A stretch of 64,000 bases of DNA from Clarkia xantiana subsp. parviflora (taxonomy: Eukaryota > Streptophyta > Magnoliopsida > Myrtales > Onagraceae), in the NCBI GenBank assembly GCA_036873135.1, contig JAPTYO010000023.1:7947834-8011833 (forward strand). Direction: 5' to 3'. Positions 7,867-19,932 of this stretch are shown one piece after another. Within the stretch, counting starts at the first letter, position 1, and every line of letters begins with the position of its first letter. The position numbers and the translations under genes were made by a program. The notes beneath the pieces were generated by a model, which worked only from the letters and a program-made list of their open reading frames with translations, had not been told where the DNA came from and searched no databases.

Positions 7867-10667
7867 TGACGAACAATCACCCTCCTCCCGACAATGTTAA
7901 CCCGCAGGAAAAGAAGAAAGACCCAGGGCGCCCGAAGAAGACAACCGTCGAGCAGACAAGTAAGCAGGTGCCAACAAGGAGTCAGCCTTGACCTTCTCAT
8001 ATCTCCGAGGCTACCTCGACTGCTTCCTCTGTGCCTGAAAGAAGCGTGCCTGCCGCACAGCACGAACCGGGAGTGCACAAAGCAGTGCACAACACACCTC
8101 CGCCAGGGTACGAGCACGGAGCGCACACGACTCAACAGTTCCCCTACGGGATGCCTGCAGAAGAGACAAAACAACAAGAAATAAGTGCAAACCCAGCACC
8201 AGCAGTCACTCCTGCCATGATGGCTGCACTAGAAGAATTGCTAGCTTTCAGAGAAAATTTGAGGAACCAAGGATATATACCACATCCTCCACCACCTCCC
8301 TCACCACCAGTATATGGACAAGCCATGCCAGCAAGGGAAATGTCATGCAACGCTACCCGCCAAGAGACCCCATTCCAGGGGGAGAACAGTATCCAGAAGA
8401 TACATACCAGTACCAGCAGGCAAGGAACGAGCCAAGGCAAGAAGCGACGCGTTCATACACTCCTTATGATAGGGCGCATGGTCAGGAAGAGTCATGGATG
8501 CAACCTCCGCCTCCACGCTCACAGCAGTACCACAAGGAAAGTTCCTACCAAGCAACAAGTCTAGAACATGCTGATGTACCGCAACACTGGGTGGAGAAGG
8601 CCAGTGGTTAATGATGACGTTCCAATCACGGGACTCACATCGAAGGTTCTGGAAGCCATAATCGAACAAAAGATTAAGCAATCTAAGATGAAAGGCATGC
8701 ATGCATTGGCTGAGAATGGTCTCACCCTTTCACAGAAGAACTAGTACATATTCGTGTGCCAGACGTGCTCTATGGAATCAGAATTGACAAGTATCGAGGA
8801 AATGGAGATCCAATAGAGCACGTGCAGCAGCATGAGGCCTCTCTACTCGGAAGAACTAACAACCCACCTCACGTGGCCATGACGTTCCCCCAAACTTTGG
8901 CAGGAATAGCAGCGCACTGGTTCTTCTCGCTTCCATGCGGGAGTGTAAATTCTTGGCCATATTTGAAGCCAAAATTCATACAACGATATATGGGAGAGCG
9001 CACGCTCCTAAATGAATCGAACGCATTGAATGACGTACAACAGCAAGACAAGGAATCATTGGCGGATTACTACATCTGTTTCAACCAAAATGTTGCTGAC
9101 ATTCAAGGCAACTTAACAGAAGGGGAGATAGTTCGAGCTTTCATAAATAACTTGGGTCGTAAAGGATATGCACTCGCCGAGAAAATGTCCAAACGTTCTG
9201 CTGAGACACTCGAAGAACTGGCATCAAGAGTGAAAGAATTCGTAGACCTGGAGAGGTTCAGGCAACAAAACAAGGCTAAGTTGAGTGCCGCCCCTGCAAA
9301 GGACAACAACATGCCAGCGAGATCACCGCAAGGCAACCAACAAAATAGGCAGTGGCAACCACAACAGAAAAGACCATTTCAATCAGACTTCCAAAAGCCC
9401 AAAGAGATTAATCTTGCAGAATGCATTCCTTTGAACGTGCCACTGTCTGTTATCTTGAAGGAAATGAAAGAAACCAAACTGTGGAAAGAGCCTTTTAACT
9501 TCTGCAAGGGTCTGTTGGGAAAAGAAGAAAACAAGTGGTGTGAAAACCATGAAGTATATGGCCACGAAACGGACAACTGTGTAAGTTTAAGATTCCGCAT
9601 AAACAATTTCGTCCTGAAGGGAGAACTGAAGCATTACGTCGACCAATGTGACAAACGTCCAAAGAAGGCCAACACGGAGTCATCAGGAAAAGGCAAAGGA
9701 AAAGAAAAGGTGAATGTAACCCACCTCCTGCTAAGCGAGGAGTAATCAACGTCATTCACGAAGGCCCAGCTGCCGGGGGTCACGTAACTGATTCAAGAGA
9801 TGTCTACGCATCACAAGTAATGACACTTCCTAAATATGGGAAGCGACGCCAACGCGAAGAGGAGGACGTCGTCATCCAATTTTCAAGAGAGGACATGAAG
9901 CACATTGTCTACCCTCATAATGACGCCCTCGTCATTACAATGGACACCGCTGAATATTACGTGAAGCGCATTCTAGTAGACGGAGGCAATTCTGCCGACA
10001 TATTGCATGTTAAAGTGCTTGAACAGTTGGGAAAAACAATAGCAGACCTTACTCCCGGGACCTTCACTTTGGTTAGTTTTGCAGGTGCTGCAACCTGTCC
10101 CTTAGGGACAATCACATTACCAGTCATCTTTGGCGAATGGTGGAAAACACTTAGCGTCAATGTCACCTTCGTGGTGGTAGAAGCTCTAGGAGCATACAAT
10201 GGAATCTTGGGAAGGACGGCGATAAACCCTACGAGATCGTTCCATCCACCGTTCACCAAAAAATGAAGTTCCCAAAAAGAAACGGGATTGGCGAAGTACT
10301 CGGAGATTAGACGACAGCACGAAAGTGGTATGTCAACGCATTGAGAAGCAGATAACACGTCGCCATAGCAATGGTCGACACTTGCAAGAAGAGAAGATTG
10401 AACACCGAGTCCGGTATTGAAGAAAGTAAGGAGCAAGTTTTAACCCTTGTAAGTCTACCAGAGAGAGTTTGCTTCCCAGCATGGCAAAGTGTTTGGGACA
10501 TCAAGCAAGGACAAAATGAGCCAATAATGAGTTATTTCAGAAGGTTCGCTTACAACGCCGCTTTGGTTAGAGCAACAAAGGGAGATGTGATCAATGCATT
10601 CTTCTTACACATGAATGCTCCTTCAAAGGGACTGATCACCCCATCATGGAAGACGTCCTCTTGTTAG
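7867..10667 (+). pseudogene. Broken Gag-protease-Gag' gene of element A
   Basis: The start at 7867 (MTNNHPPP) matches the MTNS start in element E. The frame stops at 7991 and continues in other frames at 8031-8340 (PAMMAALEELLAF motif), 8345-8611, 8756-9745 and 9820-10266, so at least four frameshifts or stops break it. The 8756-9745 piece holds the gag core (YRGNGDPIEHVQQHEA, then FNQNVADIQ) and a CHHC knuckle (WCENHEVYGHETDNC). The 9820-10266 piece holds the protease-like motif VDGGNSADIL and GILGRTAINP. The piece 10371-10667 holds the second gag-like stretch (SVWDIKQGQNEPIMSYFRRF), but it stops before a second knuckle. No polymerase follows; tandem repeats start immediately. Confidence 0.8.
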
Positions 10668-10880
10668 ACGACAACCCCATGCTACTACAAAGTATGCTTC
10701 CCCAACGCGGGTTGATACATCATGGCACGGCATCCTCTCGTTAGAGGGCAACCCCATGCTATTACAAAGTATGCTTCCTCAACGCGGGTTGATACATCAT
10801 GACACGACATCCTCTTGTTAGAGGGCAACCCCATGCTATTACAAAGTATGCTTCCCCATCACGGGTTGATACACGCTAGC
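10600..10880 (+). repeat. 77-bp tandem repeat, about 3 copies
   Basis: The unit with CAACCCCATGCTATTACAAA and CAACGCGGGTTGATACA recurs at 77-bp spacing (CCCCAT ends at 10680, 10757 and 10834). The CCAACGCGGGTTGATACA segment also stands, reverse-complemented, in the 171-bp repeats of element C (22956-23340). Confidence 0.85.
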
Positions 10881-11480
10881 AGGAGCGCACCCTGTTTGAA
10901 AAACTCACCAAACTTACAAGTCGAGTATTGTACAACGCTATTTTGCCCGTGAGCATATATCAGAATAAAACACACCAAATTCAGCAAGTAGTGTCTTGCC
11001 ACAACGTCGCCTTGGAGTGGACCAAGAGACGGAAAAAACTGCAAGTCGCTCTAACGCGGTCTTGTACATCCCTTCTGGACTAACCATGGAGAGGTGCAGT
11101 AGCATCGCAGGGTAAGTACTGGAATAGCCACGGAAAGCCTTGCAACAACGTCACACGGGGTGTGCCCAACTGACGGATGGAAAAACGCATAGCATTGAGA
11201 AAGTAGCTTCTTGCCACAACGTCGCCTTGAAATGGTTCAAGAGACGGTAAAAACTACAAGGCGTACTGATACGACCTCTGTTCCGCCCCTTGGGTTAACC
11301 AAGTTGAGGCGTAGTAGCATCGCAAAGTAAGTAAAGGTCTAGCCATGGAAAGCTTTGCAACAACGTCACGCGGGGTGTGCCCAATTGACGGATGGAAAAA
11401 CGCATAGTATAGAACAAGTAGTGTCTTGTCACAACGTCGCCTTAGAGTGGAACTAAGAGACGGTATAAACTAATGTCTTG
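10880..11480 (+). repeat. About 217-bp tandem repeat, about 3 copies
   Basis: The segment CTTGCCACAACGTCGCCTT recurs near 10993, 11211 and 11428. Units also share TTGCAACAACGTCAC and GACGGATGGAAAAACGCATA. A related segment is in the repeats of element C in reverse orientation, linking the two families. The stretch 11481-11967 after it is non-coding, with short CCAAGTGCCA repeats near 11500-11550 and nothing else recognised. Confidence 0.8.
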
Positions 11481-11967
11481 CCTTGCCAAGACGACTCTAC
11501 TACATGCCAAGTGCCAGTGCCATGTGCCCTCGTGCCAAGTGCCAACGCCAAGTGCAATGCTATCCTATGATCTTGCGTGTTACTATCTATAAACACGGCA
11601 AGTACTCGATACACTCATTACGCCATTCCTTGGGTTTAAAAAAAGATGGGCACTCATGACACTTAGCGACGCACATCCTATGGCCACAACTACGGATGTT
11701 ATATCCACTACAACAAGGAGATCAATCCTATCATGCAAGTCTAATGTATACGGACAACTACGATAAAAAAAAAGTTACGAAATACTACTAACAAGTTATC
11801 ATGCATTTCTACTACGATCATGTTAGGTCTAGACGAAAAAATCCCAAGAAAGCAGAAAATAAACAAAGGTTCAAGGGTCAACTCCAGAGCAACCTCAACC
11901 CAAAACACGGGGAGCAAAAACTATGTACAAGAGTTTGATATACTCCTGAAAATCAACCTGGCGCCAC

Positions 11968-14439
11968 TCACGAGGTGTCGTCATCTCCAGCTTGCTCAGG
12001 GGCAACCTCCATAATCTCATCAGCGGTGATAAAAAGGTTGATACCACCCTCATCATTGAACAACATCTCATAATTGGCCTCCTAAAGTGCCAAGCGGTGC
12101 AAAGCTTCAACATGTCCAACAACATAATCCGCGTAAGGACCCAACTTTTCAAAAGGAAAGTCGGGGGCAATAATACTCACCCTGCATATGTAATCCTCTG
12201 CAAATTCTCTCATCAGCTATCCGACTTCACCTCGGCTGCTGCATCAACCGCACTAGCAAAGGCAGGAGTAGTCGGGTACTCAGCAAGTCCTTCCGCCTTG
12301 CCAGCCTTATAGCCATCCTCGCGTGCAGCACGCAGCGCTCCGTCATGCGCATTACCATCCTCCGTGATCTTCTTCTCGAGGGCGACGATCTCTGCCTCAA
12401 GCTCGACAAGTCGAGCCCGACGAGAAGTATAGCGAGCCTCAAAATCCGCGGCCTTCGAGCTAAGGGTGCGTGCCTTCTCTTTGGATTGAGCAAGCTCGCG
12501 ACGGACGACGTCACACTTTTCAACTGCAGATCGTTTCTCGCTTGTAAGCTCCATCACAAAGGACGACATGTTCACCATGTCGGCAACGGCCTGAAAACAA
12601 CACAACAACAAACAGAGCATAATGGTGTTACAACAATACATGCATTCATAAAAATAATGAAAAGAGAAGATTGATACTCACGGGAGCGAATCGAGTCAAG
12701 GCACTCTCAACATAGGCTTGCGCCTCCTCATCAGACGACGACGGCCGAATACGTCGATCACCAGGAGGGACGCACCTTTGCAGCACTCTAGCCCACCTCC
12801 GAAATGCTAAGTTTGGAATCCTTAGCAAATCGAGGACCACTGGTAGCAAAGGGCGTCCAATCACCCCCAGAAATGTCGCCCTCCAGAGGACGAATCAAGT
12901 CAGCACGTCCATGCGCAGAGAGTGCTGTAAAGCAAACAACAATAGAGATATGAAAACAACAAGCAAAATAATACAAGGATAGCTAAAGAAAGAAGCACGC
13001 GATACATACCTCGGCGAGAGGTACGCTCCTCCGCTGGTCGACCCCTCGACCGGGGGGCAGAAGGCGCCTCTGTGCGACCTTCCACTCATTTCCCTTTACT
13101 GCAGGAAAGATTTTGGCCTGTCGCACCGACCTTAGTGCGCTTGAGTTCACTCGAGGCACACGCCACCGCGTCGGACCTCTTAGCAGGTATGCTAGAGTTC
13201 GGAGCAGGAACAACGCGCTCAGTCACGAGAGCCGAGCGACCTGCAAACAAAGACAAGTTAAGAACAACAACACATAAGAATAGTAAGACAAAGGAAAATC
13301 ACAAGGAAATATTACTCATTAATCCCTTGCCGCGGCCATGTCCGGAAGTCTTAGGAGTGGGGGGAGCAGGAGACGACGTGACCTTCCTAACAGAAGAAGT
13401 AACACGAGCATGATCCGTCTACAAGGACGAGCTCTTTCCATCAAACCAACCTACATCACAACATAATAGAAAGTTATAAAGGCTTTTAGCATACCGAATC
13501 CTTGGAAGAAAGCACATGAATCCCTGAATCAATCAACTCCTGGTCTGATGCACGCAACAGCCACTGATAAGTGCGCGCCTGATGACATTGATATATATGC
13601 TTCAAGACCTTCCTGTCCACAGAAGAGAGTTCAGAGAAAGTGGGGCAGGATCAGCTTCTGTAACATTCGTGGTATCCTAATTAGTTCCAACATCACACAC
13701 AAAGAAGTATTGATGTCGCCAATGAGAACCGAAACGGTCAGCCTTCGCGGCGACCCTAACATCAATATCCCACTCTACGTCTCCAAGCCCAAGTGTCGTG
13801 AACCCCTTCTCTTGCAAACAAGGACAACGCATCTTCATGCTACACAACCCTGTTACATCTGGACGCAGAAGTTGGTAGAAGCAACGAAAGATAACTGTAG
13901 AATAATGCCACGACTGCTGGTGAAATAGTACTCGGAAACAATTCCACACGCGAAGTCCCGGAGGCGCAAGATCTAAAGGTGAGATCTGGTAAAACCGGCA
14001 GAGATCAACTAAGTCTGGACAATAAGGAAGACGCAAGCCCTCTTGGATCTGTCCCAAGTAAACAGCGTACAAGTCATCTGGAGGTACCGTAGGTTGACCT
14101 TGGGTGACGCCTGGGAGCACGTCGAAAGGAAATACAGCTTCCAAGTATGGATAAAGTCCGGAGGAAGATGTGCCCCACGTATGCCGCTCCTCGTTTATCC
14201 GGTTGGTAGAAAAATACTGTTTCACCTCTGTCGTCTCTGGTTCAGCTGCAGACTCTGGGGTGTGATCAACATCGACTCCTAACTCGCTATCCGAAACCGC
14301 TGTCAAGTCGGCCTCTGATTCGTCACTGACGTCTGAACATAAAGTAACTCGCGGAGTAGGAATGGGGGACTTACTCATAACGACTATCTCAGATCAAGTG
14401 CGAGTGCGAACCCAAGAAGAATTGTCCTGTCGCTCCAAC
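11968..14439 (-). pseudogene. Antisense five-exon gene of element A (putative plant transposon protein, Transposase_28-like)
   Basis: Transcribed opposite to the element's own gag. A 5'-leader acceptor (TTGCAG, junction 14439/14440) precedes the start at 14378 (MSKSPIPTPR). Probable exons are 14439-13495, about 13417-13319, 13241-13011, 12924-12682 and 12590-11968, each bounded by GT and AG in antisense. Exon 1 encodes an acidic Ser-rich start, then a conserved domain with CRFYQISPLDLAP and VLFHQQSWHYS, which resembles the PF04195 family (YRI-P-L-PN type motif). Exon 5 encodes a charged coiled coil (ELAQSKEKARTLSSKA) and ends with APDFPFEKLG and an acidic tail. Exon order, splice positions and motifs match the gene in element B. 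A stop near 13677 and other frame problems suggest decay. The product's function is unknown; a nuclear accessory role is only an analogy with antisense genes of Tat-type elements. Confidence 0.65.
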
Positions 14440-16080
14440 CTGCAAGTACAAATAACCACTCGATCAATGCGCGCATACGCGACAGTCACCCATGCGAACA
14501 CTAAGTAACGAACACTCTCCATATGGAGACAACTACATATCTACAAACTTGTTAATCTCTATACATCACATAACGAACATCCCCTGCGGGGGGCAACTCT
14601 ATGTCGACATGGGCCTCGTCCCGACACTTACGTATTTTACGTGATCTACACGCATCTACATGATACTACACCTTTACTTAAGGTAACAAGTGCGAATACA
14701 ATTATGGCACTAAAATTTATACTTGCATGTATCTTCTAATTAATGCAGGACTACAACATGTATGTTGACGTACAAGGAAGAAATCTAAGTGTTCAAGTGG
14801 TTACAACACGTGCGCTGAGTGCGCATGCGTCGAGCAAGTACATGGCAAACAACGCGCTTACATAATGCCACACCATTGTTTAACGATTACAACATATGCT
14901 TCAGCACACTCGAGAAATTCTAAGTGTTCAAGATACTACATCACGCACTCTATGATCATATATACAACAAGCGCAGTGAACACGCGTGCAATGATCACGT
15001 CTGCGACGTGTGTTCCTACCTACTCATGTGATTAGTCAAGAGAATATTAAATTCAGCTTCTACAACAATCATGATTATGATATCAAGTGGACGCATGCAT
15101 GAGTTGACGACATGCTAGTCACTATACTAGTATGGTCATGGAGCGTCAACTATCAAGAAATATTTTCTAAGTGTTCCACCATGATAGCATACGACAGACG
15201 ACAGACGTCAAGTAGCAAGCGTCGAATACCAAGAAATGTTTTCTAAGTGTTTCACCATGATAGCAGGCGACAGACGACAAATGTCAAGTGGCAAGTATCA
15301 ACTATCAACCACAATCAAATTATTTTCCAAGTGCTTCATCATGGTGGAGATAACAACGATCAACAAATCAACGTCAAGCATGTTTGAACACTATCTACAT
15401 CATGGTGTAACATGTCGACTACGATCATCATACATGAGGGGAGTATTATTACTTACAATCATGTTTATAAATTTTCAGCACTTAGCCAAAATTTTGGCCG
15501 ATTTGTGGAACTAAATTCTTGTAGGAATTTTAACAAACACCTTATGGGCATACTAGAGCAAGCAATTTCAAGAGACAATCAAGATCAAATTGGACCCAAA
15601 CAAGATTGAAAATGGTTTAGCCATACGCGAAATTGAGCTCACCACCTCAAGCCGATTTGGCCACCGTGAAAAACGCCACCAAAGGCCGCCGGAAAATCCC
15701 GCCGCCGCCGTGAAAATCACGTGCCGCCGCTCCAGCCGCCGTGAGTCGCCCCCGTATAGGCCGCGGCTCTTCACCGTTGTCCCGTCACCATGATGATGAG
15801 TAAATGTGGCCGACCAATGTGACTTGGTGCCCAAGTTTGATGACCCCAAGTTTCTTCTCCTTCAAGAAATGAGAGTGGTCCTAAAAACTACCAAGTGTGG
15901 AGACTTAACTAGTGAATACTCTCTCTCATTTCCACTAATAGTATTATACCTATGGGTAATCCTTAATCCCTCTCTATTTTTTACAAGTCCCTAGTAGCAT
16001 GACTAAGTGTTTTTACATCCTTGTTACAACATACATCATTTTTAGACTCAACGTGTGCAATCATGCTCATGTGTTACATA
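14440..16080 (+). other. Non-coding 3' part of element A (left piece)
   Basis: No protein is recognised. It holds degenerate repeats at about 15130-15420 in which AAATATTTTCTAAGTGTTC and CATCATGGT-like segments recur; these match the 66-bp repeats of element C in inverted orientation. A GC-rich GCCGCCG tract (15660-15780) resembles the GC-rich tract at the same relative place in B. The final five bases, TCCAT (16081-16085), are the target duplication of element B. Confidence 0.6.
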
Positions 16081-16214
16081 TCCATTGTTGGATCACGCTA
16101 CCAATTGGTTTGGGTTGTGCGTAAACCAATCGGTCGGTATCCGACATAAATGTATGAACCTGTAAAAATATCCGTCTTTGGAGTGCGATTCCTTTCCTAG
16201 GAATGATTTCCGCT

Positions 16215-16400
16215 TTGGCGATCCACCTAAAGACGTTGGGATATTGTCTTCATTCCGATATTCCACCTAAAGACGTCGAAGGTGATCCTTGTTCCGATGT
16301 TCCACCTAAAGACGCCGAAGGTAATCCTTGCTCCGATATTCCACCTAAAGACGTCGAGGGTAGTCCTTGCTCTGATGTTCCACCTAAAGACGTCGAGTGA
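16215..16400. repeat. 42-bp tandem repeat in B LTR
   Basis: About four units of TTCCACCTAAAGACGTCGA plus a GGTNNTCCTTGNTCNGAT tail at 42-bp spacing. It is repeated in the 5' LTR at about 35735-35920. Each unit contains the palindrome GACGTC. Confidence 0.85.
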
Positions 16401-16464
16401 GAGGGTTGTCCTTGTTCTCCTATCTACGATCTCCGTTATGCTCCGAGTACCTGCAAATGGACTA

Positions 16465-16496
16465 CCGAGCACCAAAGGGGGGGGGGGGGTACTCGG
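16465..16496 (-). promoter_or_regulatory. C-loop hairpin in LTR of element B
   Basis: The arms CCGAGCAC (16465-16472) and GTACTCGG (16489-16496) pair over eight positions with one G-U type pair. The loop is a long G run on the plus strand (C run in sense). The 5' LTR copy is at 35984-36012 with a shorter run. Confidence 0.55.
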
Positions 16497-16788
16497 TGAG
16501 CCCACTCCGATGCCTAAATAAGTATATGCTCTAGAGATAGAAAGTCTAGAGAGAAGGGAGAGCAAAATGCATGAGAGCTCAAGTTGTTCAAATGAAATGG
16601 CAAGAGTCCTATTTATAGGGCTTTGGGACCATCAGTCGACTAATCGCAAAATTAGTCCGTTAATCATGCGTTTAACTAAGATAAGTAGGGATTAGGCCAA
16701 GCTAAGCATAGGATGTGTGGGGAACGATTTTGGTAGTGCGGGGTATGCGCGGCCCGGGGGGGGGGGGGGGGGGAGACCCCCTTGCCGA

Positions 16789-16915
16789 AAATGTTCGGTT
16801 AGGGGTGTCCTAACCGAACATTGTTCGGTTAGGGGGTCCTAATCAAACATTGTTCGGTTAGGGCCCTCCTAACCGAACAATGTTCGGTTAGGGGGTGTCC
16901 CTAGCCGAACTTTGT
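16789..16915. repeat. Palindrome array in U3 of element B 3' LTR
   Basis: About three or four copies of TGTTCGGTTAGG joined to CCTAACCGAACA with variable centres (GGTGT, GGG, GCC). Each unit is self-complementary. The 5' LTR holds no more than a remnant (GGTGTCCTAACC near 36275). Confidence 0.85.
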
Positions 16916-17041
16916 CTCGTGGGTCTTTGGCGGTGATTTTCTCTAAGTTCGGGTTTTGTCGTGTGTCGGTCTAAGACCTTTTTGGGTCCGATTGGTGAGT
17001 AAGTCGGGTCGAAACGGGTCTAAGTGGGTGTATATCCATCA

Positions 17042-17084
17042 TTTGCCCCCGAGTCAAGTAATGGCGTAACCCTTTTCTTGACTC
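17042..17084 (-). promoter_or_regulatory. Polypurine tract and adjoining hairpin, element B
   Basis: In sense GAGTCAAG (17084-17077) and CTTGACTC (17058-17051) form an eight-pair stem followed directly by GGGGGCAAA (17050-17042) and the LTR start TGATGG. The same arrangement is in A, C and G. The outer stem to U3 is weak here (AAGTTGAGTGTC against ATACACCCACTT). Confidence 0.75.
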
Positions 17085-17399
17085 TATTTTTAGACGACAT
17101 AGACACTCAACTTGGAGCCGTTCGATACGGGTTACCTCATTCGGTGCTTTCCATGTTGATATTTTCGTCGATCCTTGTCTTCGTCCTTCCTGTCTTCGAG
17201 ATTGTCATATTTGGAAACGTTAGTACGGATATAGAACTGTATGTGATATTTTCATGTATATACCCCCTTTAATTTGTCTTGCGAAAATTTTTCCGAATCA
17301 TGAGATTTTTCCTTTGGTCCGATTTTTATGACATGTATAAGATGACATGATGATATTTTGAATAGATATGTTACCTCCATGCCTTAGCATTTGAATTTT

Positions 17400-17950
17400 A
17401 CCATGTGTTGGAAATGTGTGGTTGTGAATTAATCACCATAAAAATCTATCAACCTTCCTTTTTATACCCCCACCCACCATTTTTGTCCTCATTCTCCTCA
17501 TTTTACTATCCACCTTCTCTCTTCTTCTTCTCCAACCTACCATTCATCTCCACATCTCCTCTTCTTCCATCACTATTTCTCTTCCATTTTTCCATTCCTC
17601 CTTGCAAGACACTCCATGGAGCTAACATTAGAGGTTGGTGTGCTTTGATTTAGAGCTTGGTCTTGTTTTAGCTTGGGTGGAAGCAACACAAAGGGTAGAG
17701 AGTTCCGGCGGCTTGGAGGTGCTCGACGGCGGCGGAGGATCGACCACCGGTGGCACGGCGGAGGGTGGGTGGTGGGTCGGTGGGGGAGGGCAGTTCGTGG
17801 CGGGGCCGGTGGAGCGCTAGCGGGTCGGGTTCGGCGGGGCTTGTCGGGAGGAGCGCGCGGGTCGGGTTCGCGCGGGGTGGCTTGATTATTGGCTTCTTGC
17901 CCTCCATTTCCGAGGTTCGATTTCGTGAATTCTTCCGATATTTCCTTGTA
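17400..17950 (+). promoter_or_regulatory. Candidate promoter and leader for the antisense gene of element B
   Basis: A TTTTTATACC element (17459-17468) is followed by 120 bp of pyrimidine-rich sequence (CTTCTCTCTTCTTCTTCTCC type), then a GC-rich stretch with GGCGG repeats (17700-17880). TATA followed by a pyrimidine patch is typical of plant core promoters. It is on the plus strand, upstream of the antisense gene. The matching place in element A is also GC-rich. This is inference from composition only. Confidence 0.3.
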
Positions 17951-18039
17951 TGAGTTTCGATTTGATGATTGTTGGTAATGCCTTGCTTTGATACGTGCTT
18001 GTTGAATATCCTATCGTGTATTGTGTTGGTCTTGGAAAA

Positions 18040-18937
18040 AATATTTCGAAGCAACGAAGTGACTAGAACCCCCTTTTTTGACTTAGAACATTCTTGCGGA
18101 AAATTTGATGGTATCCCCCTATTTAGACTTTGAAATTCATTTTTTTCGATGGAAAATGTAATTATACCCCGTTTTTTGGCCATTGAAATTTTTTTCGATA
18201 GTAAACGTGATGGGACCATCCTATTTAGTCTTAGAAAGGTTTTTGGTGGAAAATGTGATGGTATCCCACCTATTTGGTCTTAGAAAAAATTTTGCGGAAA
18301 ATTGGCCGATACTCCCCTTTTTGGTCCTCGAAAAATATTTTCGAGGTAAAATGTAATGATACCACCCTATTTGAACTTAGGAAGGCTTTTGATGGAAAAT
18401 TTGATGGTATCCCACCTATTTGGGCTTAGAATGTTTTTTGCGGAAAATTGGCCGATACTCCCCTTTTTGGTCCTCGAAAAAAAAATTTCGATGAAAAATG
18501 TAACTATACCCCTTTTTTGGACCTTGAAGAATTTATCGATAGTAAACGTGATGAGACCATCCTATTTAGTCTTAGAAAGGTTTTTGGTGGAAAATGTGAT
18601 GGTATCCCACTTATTTGGTTTTAGAAAAAATTTTGCGGAAAATTGGCCGATACTCTCCTTTTGGTCCTCGAAAATTTTTTTCGATGGAAAATGTAATGAT
18701 ACCACCCTATTTGAACTTAGGAAGTCTTTTGATGGAAAATGTGATGGTATCCCACCTATTTGGGCTTAGAAAACTTTTGCGGAAAATTGGCCGATACTCC
18801 CCTTTCTGGTTCTCGAAAAAAAAATTTCGATGGAAAATGTGATGATATCACCCTATTTTAACTTAGGAAGTATTTTGATGGAAAATGTGTTGGTATCCCA
18901 TCTACTTGGTCTTAGAAATTTTTTTTGCGGAAAATTG
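18040..18937. repeat. Compound tandem repeat of element B (left part)
   Basis: Units contain GGTATCCCACCTATTTGG, TTTGCGGAAAATTGGCCGAT, CTCGAAAAATATTTTCGA-like and GATGATACCACCCTATTTGA segments in rotation, with a period of roughly 146 bp. It continues at 27231 after element C. The small open frames here are produced by the repetition. Confidence 0.85.
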
Positions 18938-19079
18938 GCCGATGTTGCGTCCGGGACGAACGAGGTCACGAGGACGCGTCGGTTTGTGTAATTGTGCGGG
19001 CCGTAATCCTTCTGTCAGGAGGAGGTTGGGCCACTGACGAGTGTTCGGACTTGTTCCCGCGTGAGGTCTGAGTCTCGGA

Positions 19080-19230
19080 AAGGTTGCGACCCGGCAAGGT
19101 TGTGACCCGGCAAGGTTGTGACCCGGCAAGGTTGTGACCCGGCAAGGTTGTGACCCGGCAAGGTTGTGACTCGGCAAGGTTGTGACCCGGCAAGGTTGTG
19201 ACCCGGCAAGGTTGTGACCCGGCAAGTCTG
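19080..19230. repeat. 16-bp tandem repeat in C LTR, about 9 copies
   Basis: The unit is GGTTGTGACCCGGCAA, nearly perfect. The 5' LTR holds the same array at about 26366-26515. Translations such as HNLAGSQPCRVTTLPG come from the repeat and are not a protein. Confidence 0.9.
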
Positions 19231-19265
19231 TGTCTCAAGCGTCGGATCCTGCACAAAGGACCAAT

Positions 19266-19297
19266 GCTAGCACGGAGAGGGGGGGGGTGGTGCTAGC
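19266..19297 (-). promoter_or_regulatory. C-loop hairpin in LTR of element C
   Basis: The arms GCTAGCAC (19266-19273) and GTGCTAGC (19290-19297) form a perfect eight-pair stem with a C-run loop in sense. The 5' LTR copy (26552-26585) has the same arms and a longer run. Confidence 0.6.
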
Positions 19298-19639
19298 GGA
19301 GCCCTCTCCGATGCCTAAGTCACTATAGTGGCAAAAAGGTAATTTCTAGAGAGAGAGAATTCTAGAGAGAAGTCATAGCTCAAAATACCAAAGTTGGGCA
19401 AATGAGAGAATGAATGAAAATGGGTGGCCAAGGCCTCCTATTTATAGGCTTCCTTGGGACCGGACCCGGTTTTAAAACGGTTTGATGACGGTTCAAGAAA
19501 ATAAGCGGGAACCGTCATCCATATTGGTGATGCGCGAACTTGACTTCTCTCCACGGAACGGCGATCACGGACACGGTAATCGCGGATACGGCAATCGCGC
19601 GGTACTCGTGATGCAACCCGGACCTCGTCGAAATTGGGC

Positions 19640-19810
19640 AATTCGGTGAGGTCCGGATTGCCGTGCAATCCGGACCTCCGGATTGCGCAACCCGGAGGTC
19701 CGGATTGCTTGCAACCCGGACGTCCGGGTTGCTGCAACCCGGACATCCGGGTTGCTGCAACCCGGAGGTCCGAGTTGCAATGCAATCCGGATGTCCGGTC
19801 CGGACGCGCG
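19640..19810. repeat. Palindrome array in U3 of element C LTR
   Basis: About six or seven units such as GCAACCCGGACGTCCGGGTTGC and GCAATCCGGACCTCCGGATTGC-type self-complementary 20-22-mers. The 5' LTR array (26935-27115) has a different number and order of units, with pairs changed on both sides of each palindrome. Confidence 0.85.
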
Positions 19811-19932
19811 TAAATGCGTTTCCGGACCGTTTTGACCTCTTGGGAGACGTTTTTCGAGACGAGATGTAATTTTTGACGTGTTTGCGAGGCCCGAAACGTA
19901 AATACGAACCCGAATTGGACATTTATCCATCA

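Larger units (their letters stand above)
16086..17041 (-). repeat. Element B 3' LTR (956 bp)
   Basis: Plus orientation TGTTGGATCACGCTACC to ATATCCATCA. It holds a 42-bp tandem array, a C-loop hairpin (16465-16496), the box GGCATCGGAGTGGG in sense (near 16500-16515), a TATAAATA-type element (about 16611-16620), a G18 homopolymer (16756-16773) and a palindrome array (16789-16915). The last is missing from the 5' LTR, explaining most of the length difference (956 against 817 bp). Confidence 0.92.
18943..19932 (-). repeat. Element C 3' LTR (990 bp)
   Basis: Plus orientation TGTTGCGTCCGGGACG to ATTTATCCATCA. It includes a 16-bp tandem array (19080-19230), a C-loop hairpin (19266-19297), the box GGCATCGGAGAGGG in sense (near 19300-19315), TATAAATAGG in sense (near 19440) and a palindrome array (19640-19810). 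It is close to the 5' LTR, except in the palindromes and homopolymers. Confidence 0.92.

Noticed and set aside
18902..19256. Frames with repeated CRVTTLPGHNLAGSQP
   Set aside because: Produced by the 16-bp LTR array; the same frames recur in the other LTR of element C.
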